In this document: piece by piece, positions 33,301 to 44,820 of the stretch | Layout: each line of letters starts with the position of its first letter | How positions within the stretch are numbered: position 1 is the first letter of the stretch | Assembly: GCA_030789695.1 (NCBI GenBank) | Contig: CM061142.1 | Coordinates: forward strand, 285,140,165-285,204,164 | Reading direction: 5' to 3' | DNA length: 64,000 nt | Source of the DNA: Scilla litardierei | Taxonomy: Eukaryota; Streptophyta; Magnoliopsida; Asparagales; Asparagaceae | Translations under genes and position numbers: made by a program | The notes under the pieces: generated by a model | Databases searched by the model: none | The model's input: only the letters and a program-made list of their open reading frames with translations | Told to the model about the DNA's origin: nothing

Positions 33301-36292
33301 CTTCGACAGTAGGTGGGTTAGCCCTGTTCACGTCGTCCCAAGAAAGGGGGGATGACTGTTATAAAAAACGATAAAGGAGAGCCCATTTCTACACGCACTG
33401 TCACGGGATGGCGAATGTGCATTGATTATAGGAAGCTAAATAAAGCCACCTGAAAAGACCATTACCCATTGCCCTTCATTGATCAAATGCTTGAACGCCT
33501 AGCTAAACATAAATACTTTTGTTATTTGGATGGGTATTCGGGGTTTTTCCAAATCCCTTTGCACGAGGATGACCAAGAAAAGACCACTTTCACTTGTCCC
33601 TATGGTACCTATGCCTACCGTAGGATGCCCTTTGGTCTTTGTAATGCTCCCGCCACCTTTCAGAGATGTATGACATCCATATTTTCCGATTACATTGAAA
33701 ATATTATGGAAGTCTTTATGGATGATTTTTCAGTTTATGGAAGAGAGTTTGATTCTTGTTTGGCTAATCTCACTAAAGTTCTCAAAAGGTGCCAACAAAA
33801 TAATCTAACTCTAAATTGGGAGAAGTGTCACGTCATGGTCACAGAAGGTATAGTTCTTGGGCACCTTGTATCCTCGAGAGGAATTGAGGTAGATAAGGCA
33901 AAGATTGAGGTAATCAAGAAACTTCCTCCTCCTATTAATGTCAAGGGCATTAGAGGCTTTCTTGGTCATGCGGGGTTTTACCGCCGCTTTATCAAGGATT
34001 TCGCCTTGATTGCCCGACCTCTTACTTCCTTGCTTGCTAAAGATGCTCCATTTTTTTTCAGGTGAATGCTTGCAAGCCTTCAATACATTGAAGGAGGCAC
34101 TAATTTCTGCGCCCATCATCCAGCCCCCGGATTGGAGCCTTCCCTTTGAACTCATGTGTGATGCAAGTGACCAAGCAATTGGAGCGGTATTGGGGCAAAG
34201 GAAAGATAGGAAGCTTCATGCAATATTCTATGCAAGCAAAACATTTGATGACGCACAGAAAAATTATACAACTACGGAGAAAGAGCTTCTAGCGGTCGTG
34301 TACTCCATTGAAAATTTCCGCTCATATCTCCTTGGATCCAAGGTAATTGTCCACATCGACCATGCGGCATTGAAGTATCTCCTAAACAAGAAAGAGGCCA
34401 AACCTAGGTTGATTAGGTGGATACTTCTATTGCAAGAATTTGATTTGAAAATCAGAGATAAGAAGGGGACGGACAACGTTGTGGCGGACCATTTGTCTAG
34501 ACTTATTCGCGACAAGGAGGACGAAAGTTTGCCCATCGATGACTCCTTTGTTGATGAGATGCTATACGCCGTAAGGCCCGGGGAAGTTCCTTGGTATGCA
34601 GACTATGTCAATTACTTGGCCTGTGGGATTAAACCATGCGGGATGCCCACACAGCAAAAGAGGAGATTTATGCATGAGGTCCGTAGCTATTTCTGGGAAG
34701 ATCCGTATCTCTTTAAGATATGCAAGGATGGGGTTATCTGGAGATGTATCTCTAAGGAGGAGGCCACCTCCATCATCCTGTATTGCCATGGTATGCCATA
34801 CGGGGGTCATCACGCCGCTTCTAAGACCACCGATAAGATATTGCAGAGTGGATTCTTTTAGCCAACTATGTTCAAAGACACGCACGACTTCGTCAAGGCG
34901 TGCGATAGATGCCAACGAACTGGGAATATTTCGAAACGAAATGAGATGCCAATGAAGCCCATTCTTGAGATTGAGCTCTTTGATTGTTGGGGAGTGGACT
35001 TCATGGGACCATTTCCGTCAAGCAAGGGTAACAAGTATATCTTGTTGGCCGTGGACTACGTCTCCAAATGGGTAGAATACATCGCCACCCCTACCAATGA
35101 CGCAAGGGTTGTCTCAAAGTTTTTCAAACAGAATATTTTCCCGCGCTTTGGGGTGCCCCGTACTTTGATAAGCGACGGAGGAAGTCACTTTATAGAAAAC
35201 AAATTTGAAGCCATGTTGAAGAAGTACGGGGTAAACCATAGGATTGGCATGGCCTACCACCCTCAAACGAGCGGACAAGTGGAAGTTTCAAATAGAGAAA
35301 TCAAGCAAATTCTTGAAAAGACCGTAGATCGATCTAGAAAAGATTGGTCCATGAAGCTAAACGACGCCCTATGGGCGTATCGCACGGCCTTTCGAACTCC
35401 TATTGGCACCACACCGTTCCGACTCGTCTATGGGAAGGCTTGTCATCTACCGGTAGAGTTGGAGCACCGTGCGTATTGGGCCATCAAGACCCTCAATTAT
35501 GACTATAAGAGTGCGACAGTGAGGCGACTCTTGGACATCAATGAGCTTGACGAAATTAGAAGGGATGCCTACGAGAGCTTAAGAATTTACAAAGAAAGGA
35601 CCAAGATTCTCCATGATGCCCGCATAACTGTCACGGACTTCAAGGTCAGAGACAAGGTCTTGCTATATAATTCTCGACTCCGACTATTCCCCGGGAAGTT
35701 GAGGACACGGTGGTCCGGACCTTTCATCATCAAGCGCATACAACCGGGAGGAGCATTTGAATTGGAAGGGAAAGACGGAGCCACTTTCAAGGTGAATGGG
35801 CAACGTCTAAAGCAATATTCCGAAGGAGTCCCCATGGGCGAAGTAAATAGAATATATCTACTCAAGGGACGGCCGAACGACCTTTCATACCTCCTTGATG
35901 AGGTCATTGAAGAGGCGATCCCCCATTCCATCGGCGCACCCCACGAAGATAGCTTCGAAGAAGGCCTAGACTTGGCCGAAGAAGAGAAGATGGAGCACTC
36001 CCCCGATATCTCCATGGCAATTGATGATGGCGACGCTGATGTCGCAAGAATACGGGAGCTCTGCAAGCTCTCGAAGTTGAGGACTCCAAAGAAAGCTCCA
36101 CCGATACGACAATCGGTGTCACCGAAGAAGAGGAAGACCGGAGCAAGCTCTACCTTGGGGGAACCACCCCCCAACATTGCCCATGACGAAGGGGCGCTGA
36201 GGAAGACCTCACACCACCATGATCCAAATCCGAGTGGTCTTCCAAGCAAGTTCGACGGGTGCATCTCGTATGCACCCAACATCAAGCGTTAA
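33301..36292 (+). pseudogene. Element F pol (RT, RNase H, integrase)
   Basis: The sequence starts inside RT. It shows WRMCIDYRKLN, MPFGLCNAPATFQRCM and FMDDFSVYG (near 33716-33742), then RNase H with [13 protein letters not shown] and [10 protein letters not shown], and an integrase with a CX2C pair (CDRCQ), a WGVDFMGPF Asp motif, a SDGGSHF Asp motif and a HPQTSGQVE Glu motif. Breaks: a shift in a G-run near 33345, TGA at 33451-33453, a shift in a T-run near 34055, and TAG at 34859-34861. From 34868 to 36292 the frame is intact. The C-terminal tail after about 35900 is acidic and then Pro/Ser-rich, without a chromodomain, as expected for Athila. Confidence 0.9.
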
Positions 36293-36337
36293 TTGAAAAT
36301 CATTAGGGGTCGAGCTCAAGACCTAAAACGAGCGCTT

Positions 36338-36355
36338 GTCGGGAGGCAACCCGAC
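36338..36355 (+). other. Conserved-type hairpin after pol
   Basis: GTCGGGAGGCAACCCGAC forms a 6-bp stem with loop AGGCAA, 46 nt after the pol stop. A GGGAGGCAACCC element after pol is, from general knowledge, recurrent in Athila/Ogre-type elements; its function is unknown to me. Confidence 0.55.
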
Positions 36356-36630
36356 GGTTATCGCGTTTTTCTATCTTTGGTTTTTGTTTTTGTTTTTTTT
36401 GTTTTAGATTTTATTAGTGTTTTTGAGTCGTTCGCCCGAAATTTTTGACAACGGGTCCTATTTTCTTTGACAGGAGAGGAGAACGGGATATCTATCATAT
36501 GGAGGATGACTAAGGAGAAGAAGAGCACTCCAGGAAGGCGCTCAAGGCTTAGGAGAAGGAAGAAATCAACTGGAGAAAGAAAAACAGAGACTAGAGCCAA
36601 AACGGAGCATCACAGCAGAAAACAGGTCCA

Positions 36631-36968
36631 CACTCGGCCGAGCCCCATAGCCACTCGGCCGAGCAACCAACATCGTCCGCCCGAGTGGCGCACCAACGAG
36701 GTAAGTCTGCTGCACCCAACTCTCTATTCTTTTTTCGATTTTAGAATAAATTGCCACTCGGCCGAGTATATATCTTCACTCGACCAAGTGAAACTGATAC
36801 GCTCCTAGGGTGAAAATTGCCGAGTAGCCTGTGCCACTCGGCCGAATGGACTCTTTCCACTCGGCCGAGGGTGGCAAATCCACTCGGCCGAGTCGTAAGC
36901 AGCGAGGAGTTTTTAAAATAATTTCGTTACGATCACTCGGCCGAGTGACTTAGCCACTCGGCCGAGTC
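36631..36968 (+). promoter_or_regulatory. Internal array of CACTCGGCCGAG motifs before ORF3
   Basis: About nine copies of CACTCGGCCGAG or near variants occur in 340 bp; several have the full palindrome CACTCGGCCGAGTG or differ from it by one or two bases. The last copy ends at 36968, 12 bp before a strong TATA box. The same motif forms the U3 array of this element and of element G. Confidence 0.65.
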
Positions 36969-36979
36969 GTAACTAATCC

Positions 36980-36986
36980 TATATAA
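36980..36986 (+). promoter_or_regulatory. TATA box of a putative internal promoter for ORF3
   Basis: TATATAA in the context CCTATATAAGCGG follows the internal array. The env-like ORF begins about 460 nt downstream. GT and AG sites between (for example the AG near 37353 and the AG near 37454) would allow a spliced leader. Confidence 0.55.
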
Positions 36987-37447
36987 GCGGACACGGGCTC
37001 GGCACGAAATTCAAAACGTCATTCCCCCAAATTGCCCGAGCCCACGTGCGATCGCCCCTCGCTCGCCCGCTGCCGCTTCCCACTCGCCCGACCGCCGCCT
37101 CGACTGCCTGACCGTCGGCGGCCGAGCTCCGACCGTAGACCGCCCGAGTGCCCCAACCGTCGGTGACTCCCTCGCCGCCGGCCGACCTCCGGTAACCCCT
37201 ATTTCGCCTATTTTCCCCATTTTCTCCTATATTTTGATGATCCGTGCACCTATCGAGCCCCTACCCCAAATTAATTTCTTTATCTATCTATTATACCCCT
37301 AACCCCCCATGTATTTTGAATTTTACACGTTGATATCATTGTTTGATGTGTAGGCAATCTTGGGGAGCTTAGGGGAGCTTCTGGGACGTGCTTTTGGCTT
37401 AGAGGAGGCGGCGTCTTCGCACGCATCTGCTGATTTGCTCTCGCGGC

Positions 37448-39468
37448 GTGTTCAGGTACCATCATTCCATTTATTTTAGCACGCCGTGTTTTACTTGTTG
37501 GGTGAGCACTCGGGGCGCACAAGCCGCCCCGCACACGACCACGCACTCGGGGAGCTTCGCCAAGCGGAAGCGGCCGGATGAGCCCGGCCCCTCCCACGAG
37601 GTGGAAGACTCTCCACCGCCTACACCACCTCACCCCACACAGCCACTCCCAGCCGAGCCCGTCCACCCACAGCCACCACCGGCTCCTATCGTCGGGCCGC
37701 TGGGTATTACGTTCCGAGACGACGCACATCACGTCGCTTTTGAGCGTATCGCCCAGCGCTCGATAGTGCCCTCCAGGTTCGCACACCTTACTGACCTAGA
37801 CCGCCTGGGGGTACTTGAGGGCATGCTCACGTTGTACGACAACGTGGGTTGGCGAGGCTTTCTTTCCGTGTCGGCGGACACCTACGTCCGTACAACACTC
37901 GAGGTGCTCAGCTCGATCGCTCGGACCGCTGAGAGATGCTCATTCCGACTCATGGATCGAGAGTGTCAGATCACTCTCGATATGCTTCAAGCAATCTTTC
38001 AGTGGCCCGCTGTCCCCACACCCGACCGAGCCTACGCCCCCATACACATCCCTCCCCCATCCTTCGATTCACACGCCTTCTGGGCCCGGATCACAGGTTT
38101 ACCACCGGCCTTTGACCCTAGTAGGGCCAAGGCCTCGGCCATAGTCCACCCCTGCCTCCGCATAGCACATCGCCTTATGGCAACCACCTTTCTGGCGAGG
38201 TACGAGCCTAGGACGATGTCGACGCCTGAGCTCTATATGCTATACGCAATGACTCGCCCCAGAGTTCTTGATAGGGATGGAGTCACGTTGGTCCCCGCCG
38301 TTGAGATTGATGTCGCGAGCTGGTTTTTGGACCGCATCATCGTATCGGTGGGCGCTCGCTCCCCAATATGTTGCCGCGGTCTGATCACCCTGCTGGCCTT
38401 GATGACCGACGAGGATCTTCCGGCTGACCTGCGACGAGCCCCGGGCCCCACTGCACTTTCGATAGACGTCATGGCCCGGATGAAGATGCTTTGTCCGCAC
38501 GGTCAGTGGCACTGGGTATGGTTGCACGGTCCGTACGGTGCTGACTACATGATCCTTCCGAGCCTCGCTCGGACAAACTTAGGACCAGCACACGACGAAT
38601 GGCTTCCAGCGATGGATCTCCTGATCCCCACCGCCTACGTGCTAGAGGCCGAGGGAGCTGAGCCTGCACCACCTGCACACCCTGCACCGCCAGCTGACCA
38701 AGTGTTCCCTCAGCCTGCGCCTGCACTTTCTGCCGCTCCCGACACTTCTGTCCCCACTTCTGCCAGTGTCGGGAGTACACTTGCTGAGCCTACGCCCACC
38801 ACGTCTACCACTGCCACCACCACTGCTGTGCCCTTGTCGGTTGAGCCACTCACTTCTCTGCTACCCGAGCGTCCACCCACCATACTTGAGAGCAGAGAGC
38901 CTTCGTTCGCTGCTATCGTGGAGACTATGGCCAGTATGATCTCCGCTGGGATTTCACCTTTTGGACCCCACACTGCCTCCCCAGCGGTTGACACTTCCGT
39001 CTCCACCGTAGCTGTCCTGTCTGAGAGCGTCGTGACGTCTGTCCCCACTTCTGTGTCACTAACCTCTCTCTTGCCGCCTCGTCACCGATTCTGTCTTCCA
39101 CTCCTACTGCTACTGCTTCCACCTCACACCATCCTGCATCCCAGCTTCGCACCGAGGCTGGGCGTCCACTAGTGAGCACAGCACCCGTACGACCCATGCC
39201 TGCTGTCCCGATCACCTACTCCGCCCGTATTAGACAGTCCCGACCAGCTCAGCCTAGACCTGTCCGTCCCTCCGCTCCACCACCCCCTGACGCCTTAGTT
39301 CAGAGCATTCGCTCTCTTGAGGGGGGGTTGAGTGGGCTCCGGGGCGATTTTAGGGCTTTGTCTTCCACAGTCACCGCTATGCAGCACCGCCTCGAGCTAC
39401 TTCCCAGCATTCACTATTGCTTGACCCAGATCCTCGAGCGACTGCCACGACCACCACCCACCCAGTAG
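37448..39468 (+). pseudogene. Env-like third ORF of Athila element F (ATHILA ORF-1 type)
   Basis: The main frame runs 37448-39172 (574 codons), and its C-terminal continuation lies in another frame to the stop at 39468, so there is a shift between about 39050 and 39170. The N-terminal part is Pro-rich and basic (AKRKRPDEPGPSHE). The core (about residues 95-300) resembles the plant ATHILA family that occupies the env position: RFAHLTDLDRLGVLEGML, TTLEVLSSIARTAERCSFRL, ITLDMLQAIFQWP. The later part is Thr/Ser/Pro-rich, and the tail near 39310-39460 is probably coiled-coil (EGGLSGLRGDFRALSSTV). I see no clear signal peptide. No ATG precedes the core in this frame, so the true start may be in an upstream exon. 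The function of this family is unknown. Confidence 0.7.
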
Positions 39469-41016
39469 ACTGTTCCACGTCCACCATCACCCCCCCACCT
39501 CCGCCTCAGGACGGAGATGGCGCATCACCACCAGCTTAGGCACACCCTTGATGTCTTCGATTTTTTGTCGATATGCTGCCCATTCTCTGCTTGGTCCTGT
39601 TGATTTCTGACCACCCCCCTCCTCCCCTCACTATTTTGTCCACATTTTGATCATATCATTCTATATCCTTTTTTCGGGAGTGAGAGAGAGTGTTTTTGGT
39701 GACACACACATTTTCACACCACTCTTATCCTTGCATGCATCACATTCGCATCATATTTTTGATTTTGTTACTTTTTATTTCTTTTTATCATGCATGCATA
39801 CCCACCCCCCTCCCATTACACGTCTCTCGGTGTGCCACACGTCACACATTGAGGACACTGTGCACTTTAGCTTGGGGGAGTGAGTTCTCACGCTTTTTGC
39901 TTTTGTCAGCCTTTATTTTTTTAAGTTTTCCCACGTTTTTCCACTTTATCACTCACTTTTTCATCACTTTTTCATTTTTTTACCATGCATCATGTTTTTC
40001 TTATTTTTCTCGTGTGTTGTATTGTAAATAGTTTTTATTTTCGTTTATCTTTATTTCTTTCATCTTTTGCTAGAGATGACTTTTCTGTGATGATGATGAC
40101 GTGGTGTTAGCTTTTCTATATATGCATGCTATACTTGTCATGTCATAGTGTTTTTATTTCTGATATCATATGCTATGTTCTGCTTTGCATTTAAAAATAG
40201 TAACCCACTCCCTTTTGGTGTATGAAAATGGATGAAATTCTATTATTAGATGATGTCTGATGATTCATATGTATGCTATCGTAGAAAACACACCAAGATT
40301 CACGCATTGATACTTAAATCTGGAGTACTGCTTTCCTTTCTCTCATATCACTTCTTATTGCATGACTTGTACTTTTCACTTCGGGTTGATTGAATTGTTG
40401 CTAGCAATGATAAATCTGGATTAGTTTACTTTTTGAGATTAAACTGAGTAGATTATATTACCCTGCTGAAGTTGTCATGCACGTCCTATAGAGTGAACTG
40501 AGAGATACATTTATTTCTTTCTCCACATATTTTATACTCGGTGAGATTGCTAAAGTTTCACGAAATCCAGAAATCTACGCTTAGCATTCACTTCATGAAA
40601 ACCGCATTTTTTCTATTCTTACTACTCTATCGTGTGATATTTCTTATACTCCTTATAGAAAGCATTCAATTGAAAAGTGTGTGATCTACGATATTGTATA
40701 CCCACTTTAGATGCTTCAGACGATGTTAATCTTAGAATTATTCCATTTTTCATGCTATATCGATATCCTTGGGTTTTCTATTTCAAATGCATCATTATAC
40801 TATGGTATCAAAATAAAAGACTTTGACATGTGTTTTATATTCGATGCATGCTATATGAGTAAGCAAAACCCACGTCCTGAGAAAAACAATCTAGCAACTT
40901 CCCTCTTCGTTTTCTATTTTGTTTTTCGTTTTTCGTTTTCCACCTTTCCGCCGTTTTCTTTATCTTTATCCACCGGGTTCGCTTTTTTACTTATCTTCCT
41001 CGAGAACGAGTAAGAG
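39469..41016 (+). other. 3' non-coding region of element F
   Basis: About 1.5 kb, T-rich, without a supported gene. GACACTGTGCACTTTAGC followed by TTGGGGGAG (39854-39881) matches the internal polypurine motif often seen upstream of Athila LTRs and may serve as an extra plus-strand primer. Confidence 0.6.
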
Positions 41017-41033
41017 GTAAGCTTGGGGGATTT
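41017..41033 (+). other. Polypurine tract of element F
   Basis: The AAGCTTGGGGGA tract followed by TTT lies directly before the LTR start TGATCACTCC. Confidence 0.7.
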
Positions 41034-41324
41034 TGATCACTCCATATTTTACACCTTTTTTCTGCATGTTTGCATGCCATTTTGATCGCTCAAATCGTGT
41101 TTTTCGCGTTTATTCGACAATATTGCGATGCTTTTCACGATTTGTTGTTTTTGTCGTATTTCAGGAGATTTGCGATTTGGAGTGATTCTGAGATGCACCC
41201 ACTCCGGAGTGTCACCGATGACTCTCTTGAGGGGTATTTTGCTGTTGGAGAGGAGTGGAAGGAGAAAGAACGTCGTAGGAGCAACGAGGATGCGAAGATA
41301 TGAAGTTTGGGTATTTTTAGCACT

Positions 41325-41681
41325 TCACTCGGCCGAGTGAAGGAGTCACTCGGCCGACCATAGGAAGCCCGCTCGGCCGGCCAGATCGGACACGCAACAG
41401 GCGTGCACTCGGCCGAGCATCGCCATGCCACTCGGCAGAGCACCGAGTCACCCATCGCCCGAGTGGAGCCAAGACGACGGCATCAAAAATCACCAACTCT
41501 CTGTTTTCTCTCAGTCTGCTCCAATGACCCACTCGGTCGAGTGGAGAAAGACGGCCGCCCGAGTGACTGAAGGTCGTCCACCCGAGTGACCTCCGAGGAG
41601 ACGACCCCGGAGACCCCCAACTCTATGTTTTTGTACAGGGTTCGTCACTCGGCCGAGTGACATTTGTCACTCGGCCGAGTG
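41325..41681 (+). promoter_or_regulatory. CACTCGGCCGAGTG array in U3 of element F
   Basis: About ten full or partial palindromes, some extended to 16 bp (TCACTCGGCCGAGTGA at 41325-41340). The array ends about 85 bp before the TATA-like site. Confidence 0.65.
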
Positions 41682-41764
41682 AGCTGCGCTACCTGGAGCG
41701 AAAACTGCGGATTTGAGGTTGCGCAGGGGCATTTTCCTCAGGGTTGTTTGGGCGATTTTGGGGG

Positions 41765-41774
41765 GTATTTAACC
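41765..41774 (+). promoter_or_regulatory. TATA-like box of F LTR
   Basis: GTATTTAACC, the only good TATA candidate after the array. Confidence 0.5.
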
Positions 41775-42169
41775 CCAGTTTTTAACCTAGTTTAAGAGAG
41801 ATTTTTCAGAACTTTTTGCACCTTTATTAGATTAACTTTTTAGGGATTAGATTTAGCTTTAAGGGAGGAGAGAAAAGTGAGATTTTGTTGGATGCTAGCT
41901 TGTTCTTCATTGGTTTGTATCTCTCTCCCTCAAAAACTCAATTTTTATTGATTTATTGAATATTGCTATGAATTTCATTGATTTTAATTGTGAATTTCTA
42001 TTGCATTCTATTATGAATTGTGAGTAGTTCATCGTCTTAGGGCGTAGGGATGAACCCTACGAGCCCAATTTTGAAATTGTGATGAATTGGCGAAACTATT
42101 GCTAGGATTGATTAGGGTTAGTTTGGGATTACTATAATACGAATTGCTAGGGATTCATATCGATTGGGA

Positions 42170-42451
42170 TTTGCAAGAGATTGGATCCCAATTCGATAGG
42201 AAGCCCTAGATATCCGAATTGGGTTGCAATTGAATTTATCCGGAATCGGTTTGCAAGAGATTGGACCGAAACTAGGGTTTTTTCGATTGCAATTCTATAC
42301 CACTACCTGTTTGCAAGAGATTGGATGGGTAGGAACAATCCCAACCTTGGTCGTAGCTCGAGTTTGCACGAGAGTGGGCTCGAGATACGATTGGACGATG
42401 ATGTTGTTCTTCACGCTAGTTTGCCTAGGTTAGGGTTTGCAAGAGATTGGA
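42170..42451 (+). repeat. Interspersed repeat TTTGCAAGAGATTGGA in the transcribed part of F LTR
   Basis: Near-identical 16-mers start at 42170, 42250, 42310 and 42436, with a variant at about 42363 (TTTGCACGAGAGTGG). The spacing is 53-80 bp. Element G has the same series on the minus strand. Confidence 0.7.
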
Positions 42452-42828
42452 CCCTACCCTAGGTTGGCTATAGACCGGAAATAGCGCGAGAGCGTGAGCT
42501 TGGTTCCACATTTAGTTGCAACTAGTTCACCCAAATTTCAAGTCTAGTAATTGTGAAACCTACGAGTCACAGTGACGAGATACGGCAAGTAGCGGGGATT
42601 CCCTATCCCCTAAGCGTTTTTATTAATTTGTTAATCTCTTTATACATTCAAACGACTGTGACCGCACATTGCGAACATTCTCCCGAATTTTCCTATAGCC
42701 AGGTGATTCGAAGAAGACACTGTTATTAGGCCTCCCTGTGTTCGATACCTGCTCGCCGCTACACCGTGCGCTTGCGGTAAGACTACGACCGTCGTCGCTC
42801 CGGGACGTGTATCTGGGGCGCGATCACC

Positions 42829-42846
42829 TCCCCGGCAACAGCGCCA
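42829..42846 (-). other. Primer-binding site (tRNA-Asp type) of element G
   Basis: TGGCGCTGTTGCCGGGGA on the minus strand differs by one base from the usual Athila tRNA-Asp site. It lies in the 26 bp between LTR F and LTR G and belongs to G. Confidence 0.75.
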
Positions 42847-43258
42847 AAAACTTGATCGGCCCCGGATATACACCTGGAGAACGATTGTAGTTTTACCGCA
42901 AGCGCACGGTCAAGTGACGAGCGGGTATCGAACACGAGGAGGTGGTGTTGGCTCCAACCTATCCTAGGTTGGTTTGACTACGAATGTTTTATTGGTGGAG
43001 ATGGGTATGATGTGAAGTAATGACAATGGTGGTGGATGTCGGTGTCGGTGGTAAATATGTTGTCAAATATCGATTCAAACACAATACAATAAAAGAGTCT
43101 AGAGCTAGGAAATCCCCACTACGGATCGTCATACATCATTGGAAATAGTGAATCTCAATATTACTAGGCTTGTGTTGGGGTGAACTAGTCGTAACTGAAT
43201 AGAGAACCAAGCTCACGCTCTCGCGCTATTTCCGGTCTATAGCAACCCTAGGATAGGC

Positions 43259-43545
43259 CCCAATCTCTTACAAACCCTAGCCTAAGCCACTAGCATTAGG
43301 ATCAACATCATCGTTCAATCGCCCCTCGAGCCCACTCTCGTGCAAACTCGAGTTACGATCTAGGTTGTGATAGTTCGTATTCGTCCAATCTCTTGCAAAC
43401 GAATATGTGTATAGATTTATAATAAAAATCCTAGCTTTGGTCTAATCTCTTACAAACCAAGTCTAGAGAATCTCGATTATAAACCTAAATCGAATATCTA
43501 GGCCTTCCCATCGATTAGAATCCAATCTCTTGCAAACCCCAATCG
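43259..43545 (-). repeat. TTTG(C/T)AAGAGATTGG repeats in G LTR
   Basis: At least four copies on the minus strand (near 43260, 43384, 43439 and 43522). They are homologous in place to those of LTR F. Confidence 0.65.
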
Positions 43546-43910
43546 ATGGAAATCCCTAGCTATCCGTAATAAATCGATCACAACCTAATCTCCTAGCAAT
43601 TCTAGCATTAGAAATTCATTCATCACAAATATGAAATTAGATCCATAGGGTTCATCCCCATGCCCTAGAACAACAAATCTACTCAAGCATAGCAATAACG
43701 ATATGAGAATCAATAAAAATCATTGCTTGCATACAAAAAGATAGAAAAACAAAGATTCAAATAACAAGAACAAAATACTTAGCTTTGATGAAGATCTTCA
43801 ATCCAAATACAAGCTTTTTGATCCAAGAGGGGGCCTAGGGCATGGCCTAACCTCTCAAATAATCACTAAGAAAACATCTTGGGAACCTCCTCTAATGATG
43901 GCTACAAACC

Positions 43911-43920
43911 CCTTAAATAG
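43911..43920 (-). promoter_or_regulatory. TATA-like box of G LTR
   Basis: CTATTTAAGG on the minus strand. Confidence 0.55.
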
Positions 43921-44013
43921 CCTCCCAAAACCCTAGCAAATAACCCTAGAAAACCCCTCAAATTCGTGCCCAAAAACAGCCGAAACCACAACTTAAAATC
44001 TGGGCCTAGGCCG

Positions 44014-44528
44014 CACTCGGCCGAGTGGAAAATATGACCCAGCCGAGTGACAATTCCAGCACTGCAGCATCAACTAGCAGAACTTCTCCAGATTTCATCC
44101 GACCTCCGATTTGCGTGTTCTTAGCGGCGTTGGAATCTTCATGAAGTATACTATCGATAAAAAATATGAGAAAAATACTTTGATTGCTGGAATGATAGAA
44201 GATTTCAAAAGAGTGGGAGGGTGTCTGAAAATCTGGGTACTGCGTGTCCTCGGCATCACTCGGCCGAGCGGCAAATGTCACTCGGCAGAGGGGCTTTTGG
44301 TACTCGGCTGAGTCAGAGCTCGTAGTCGACTGACGGATTACAGTAAGTCTGGTCTTTTAGATGCCGTCATTCGTGTGCCACTCGGGCGAGTGGTGTCTCC
44401 GTACTCGGACGAGTGGGATGTCGTCACTCGGCCGAGTGCACGCTAATCTTCAAGTAATTGCGTGTCTGATCTGGCCGGCCGAGTGGGCTTCTTTGCTCGG
44501 CCGAGTGACTCCTTCACTCGGCCGAGTG
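44014..44528 (-). promoter_or_regulatory. CACTCGGCCGAGTG array in U3 of element G
   Basis: About eleven full or decayed copies. The array ends about 93 bp upstream of the TATA box on the minus strand, close to the 85 bp in F. Confidence 0.6.
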
Positions 44529-44820
44529 GCATGCTAAAAATGCCCAATCTTCATCATTTCGCTTCCTCGTCGCTCCTACGACGTTCTTTCTTCTTCCACT
44601 CGTCTTCTATCGCTGATAGGTCCTCAATAAGTCCATGAGCGATGCTCCGTTACGCGTGCAAGTCCTTTAAGCTCATTTTTGCTCCCAATTGCTCATATTT
44701 CCTTAAATCTGACAAAAACAAGAAATAGTGAAAAGTAACACAATATCATCGAATAATCGTGAAAGCAACCGAAATGGCATGCAAATATGCAGAAAAAAGG
44801 TGTAAAATATGGACCGATCA

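Larger units (their letters stand above)
33301..42826 (+). mobile_element. Element F: Athila-type Ty3/gypsy element, 5' part missing
   Basis: Present are the RT to integrase part of pol, an env-like third ORF, a long 3' non-coding region, a polypurine tract and a 1,793-bp 3' LTR. The 5' LTR, gag and protease are not in the window. The RT motif FMDDFSVYG, the long region after pol, the ORF3 and an LTR of the TGATC...GATCA type fit the Athila clade. Pol and ORF3 both carry breaks. Confidence 0.9.
41034..42826 (+). repeat. Element F 3' LTR
   Basis: This 1,793-bp LTR runs from TGATCACTCC to GCGCGATCA. It holds a CACTCGGCCGAGTG array (41325-41681), a TATA-like GTATTTAACC (41765-41774) and, downstream, repeats of TTTGCAAGAGATTGGA (42170-42451). 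It is homologous over its length to the LTR of element G. Confidence 0.85.
42853..44820 (-). mobile_element. Element G: inverted Athila-type 5' LTR
   Basis: This 1,968-bp LTR on the minus strand runs from TGATCGGTCC (44820) to GGGGCCGATCA (42853), followed by its primer site and then immediately by the end of LTR F. It is clearly related to LTR F but diverged, so it represents a sister subfamily. It holds the CACTCGGCCGAGTG array (44014-44528), a TATA box (43911-43920) and the CAAGAGATTGG repeats (43259-43545). No internal region of G remains here. On the right it cuts the coding line of copia element I, so it was inserted there; the flank is ACAAC. Confidence 0.8.

Noticed and set aside
32704..33355. 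Open frames of up to 202 codons
   Set aside because: They consist mostly of N from the assembly gap.
36358..37447. A host gene between pol and ORF3 of F
   Set aside because: No frame is supported. The region fits a non-coding internal promoter and leader of the Athila element.
42181..42462. Frame with a repeated FARDW peptide
   Set aside because: The peptide repeat follows from the DNA 16-mer; frame and stops are not kept in element G, so it acts, if at all, as DNA or RNA.
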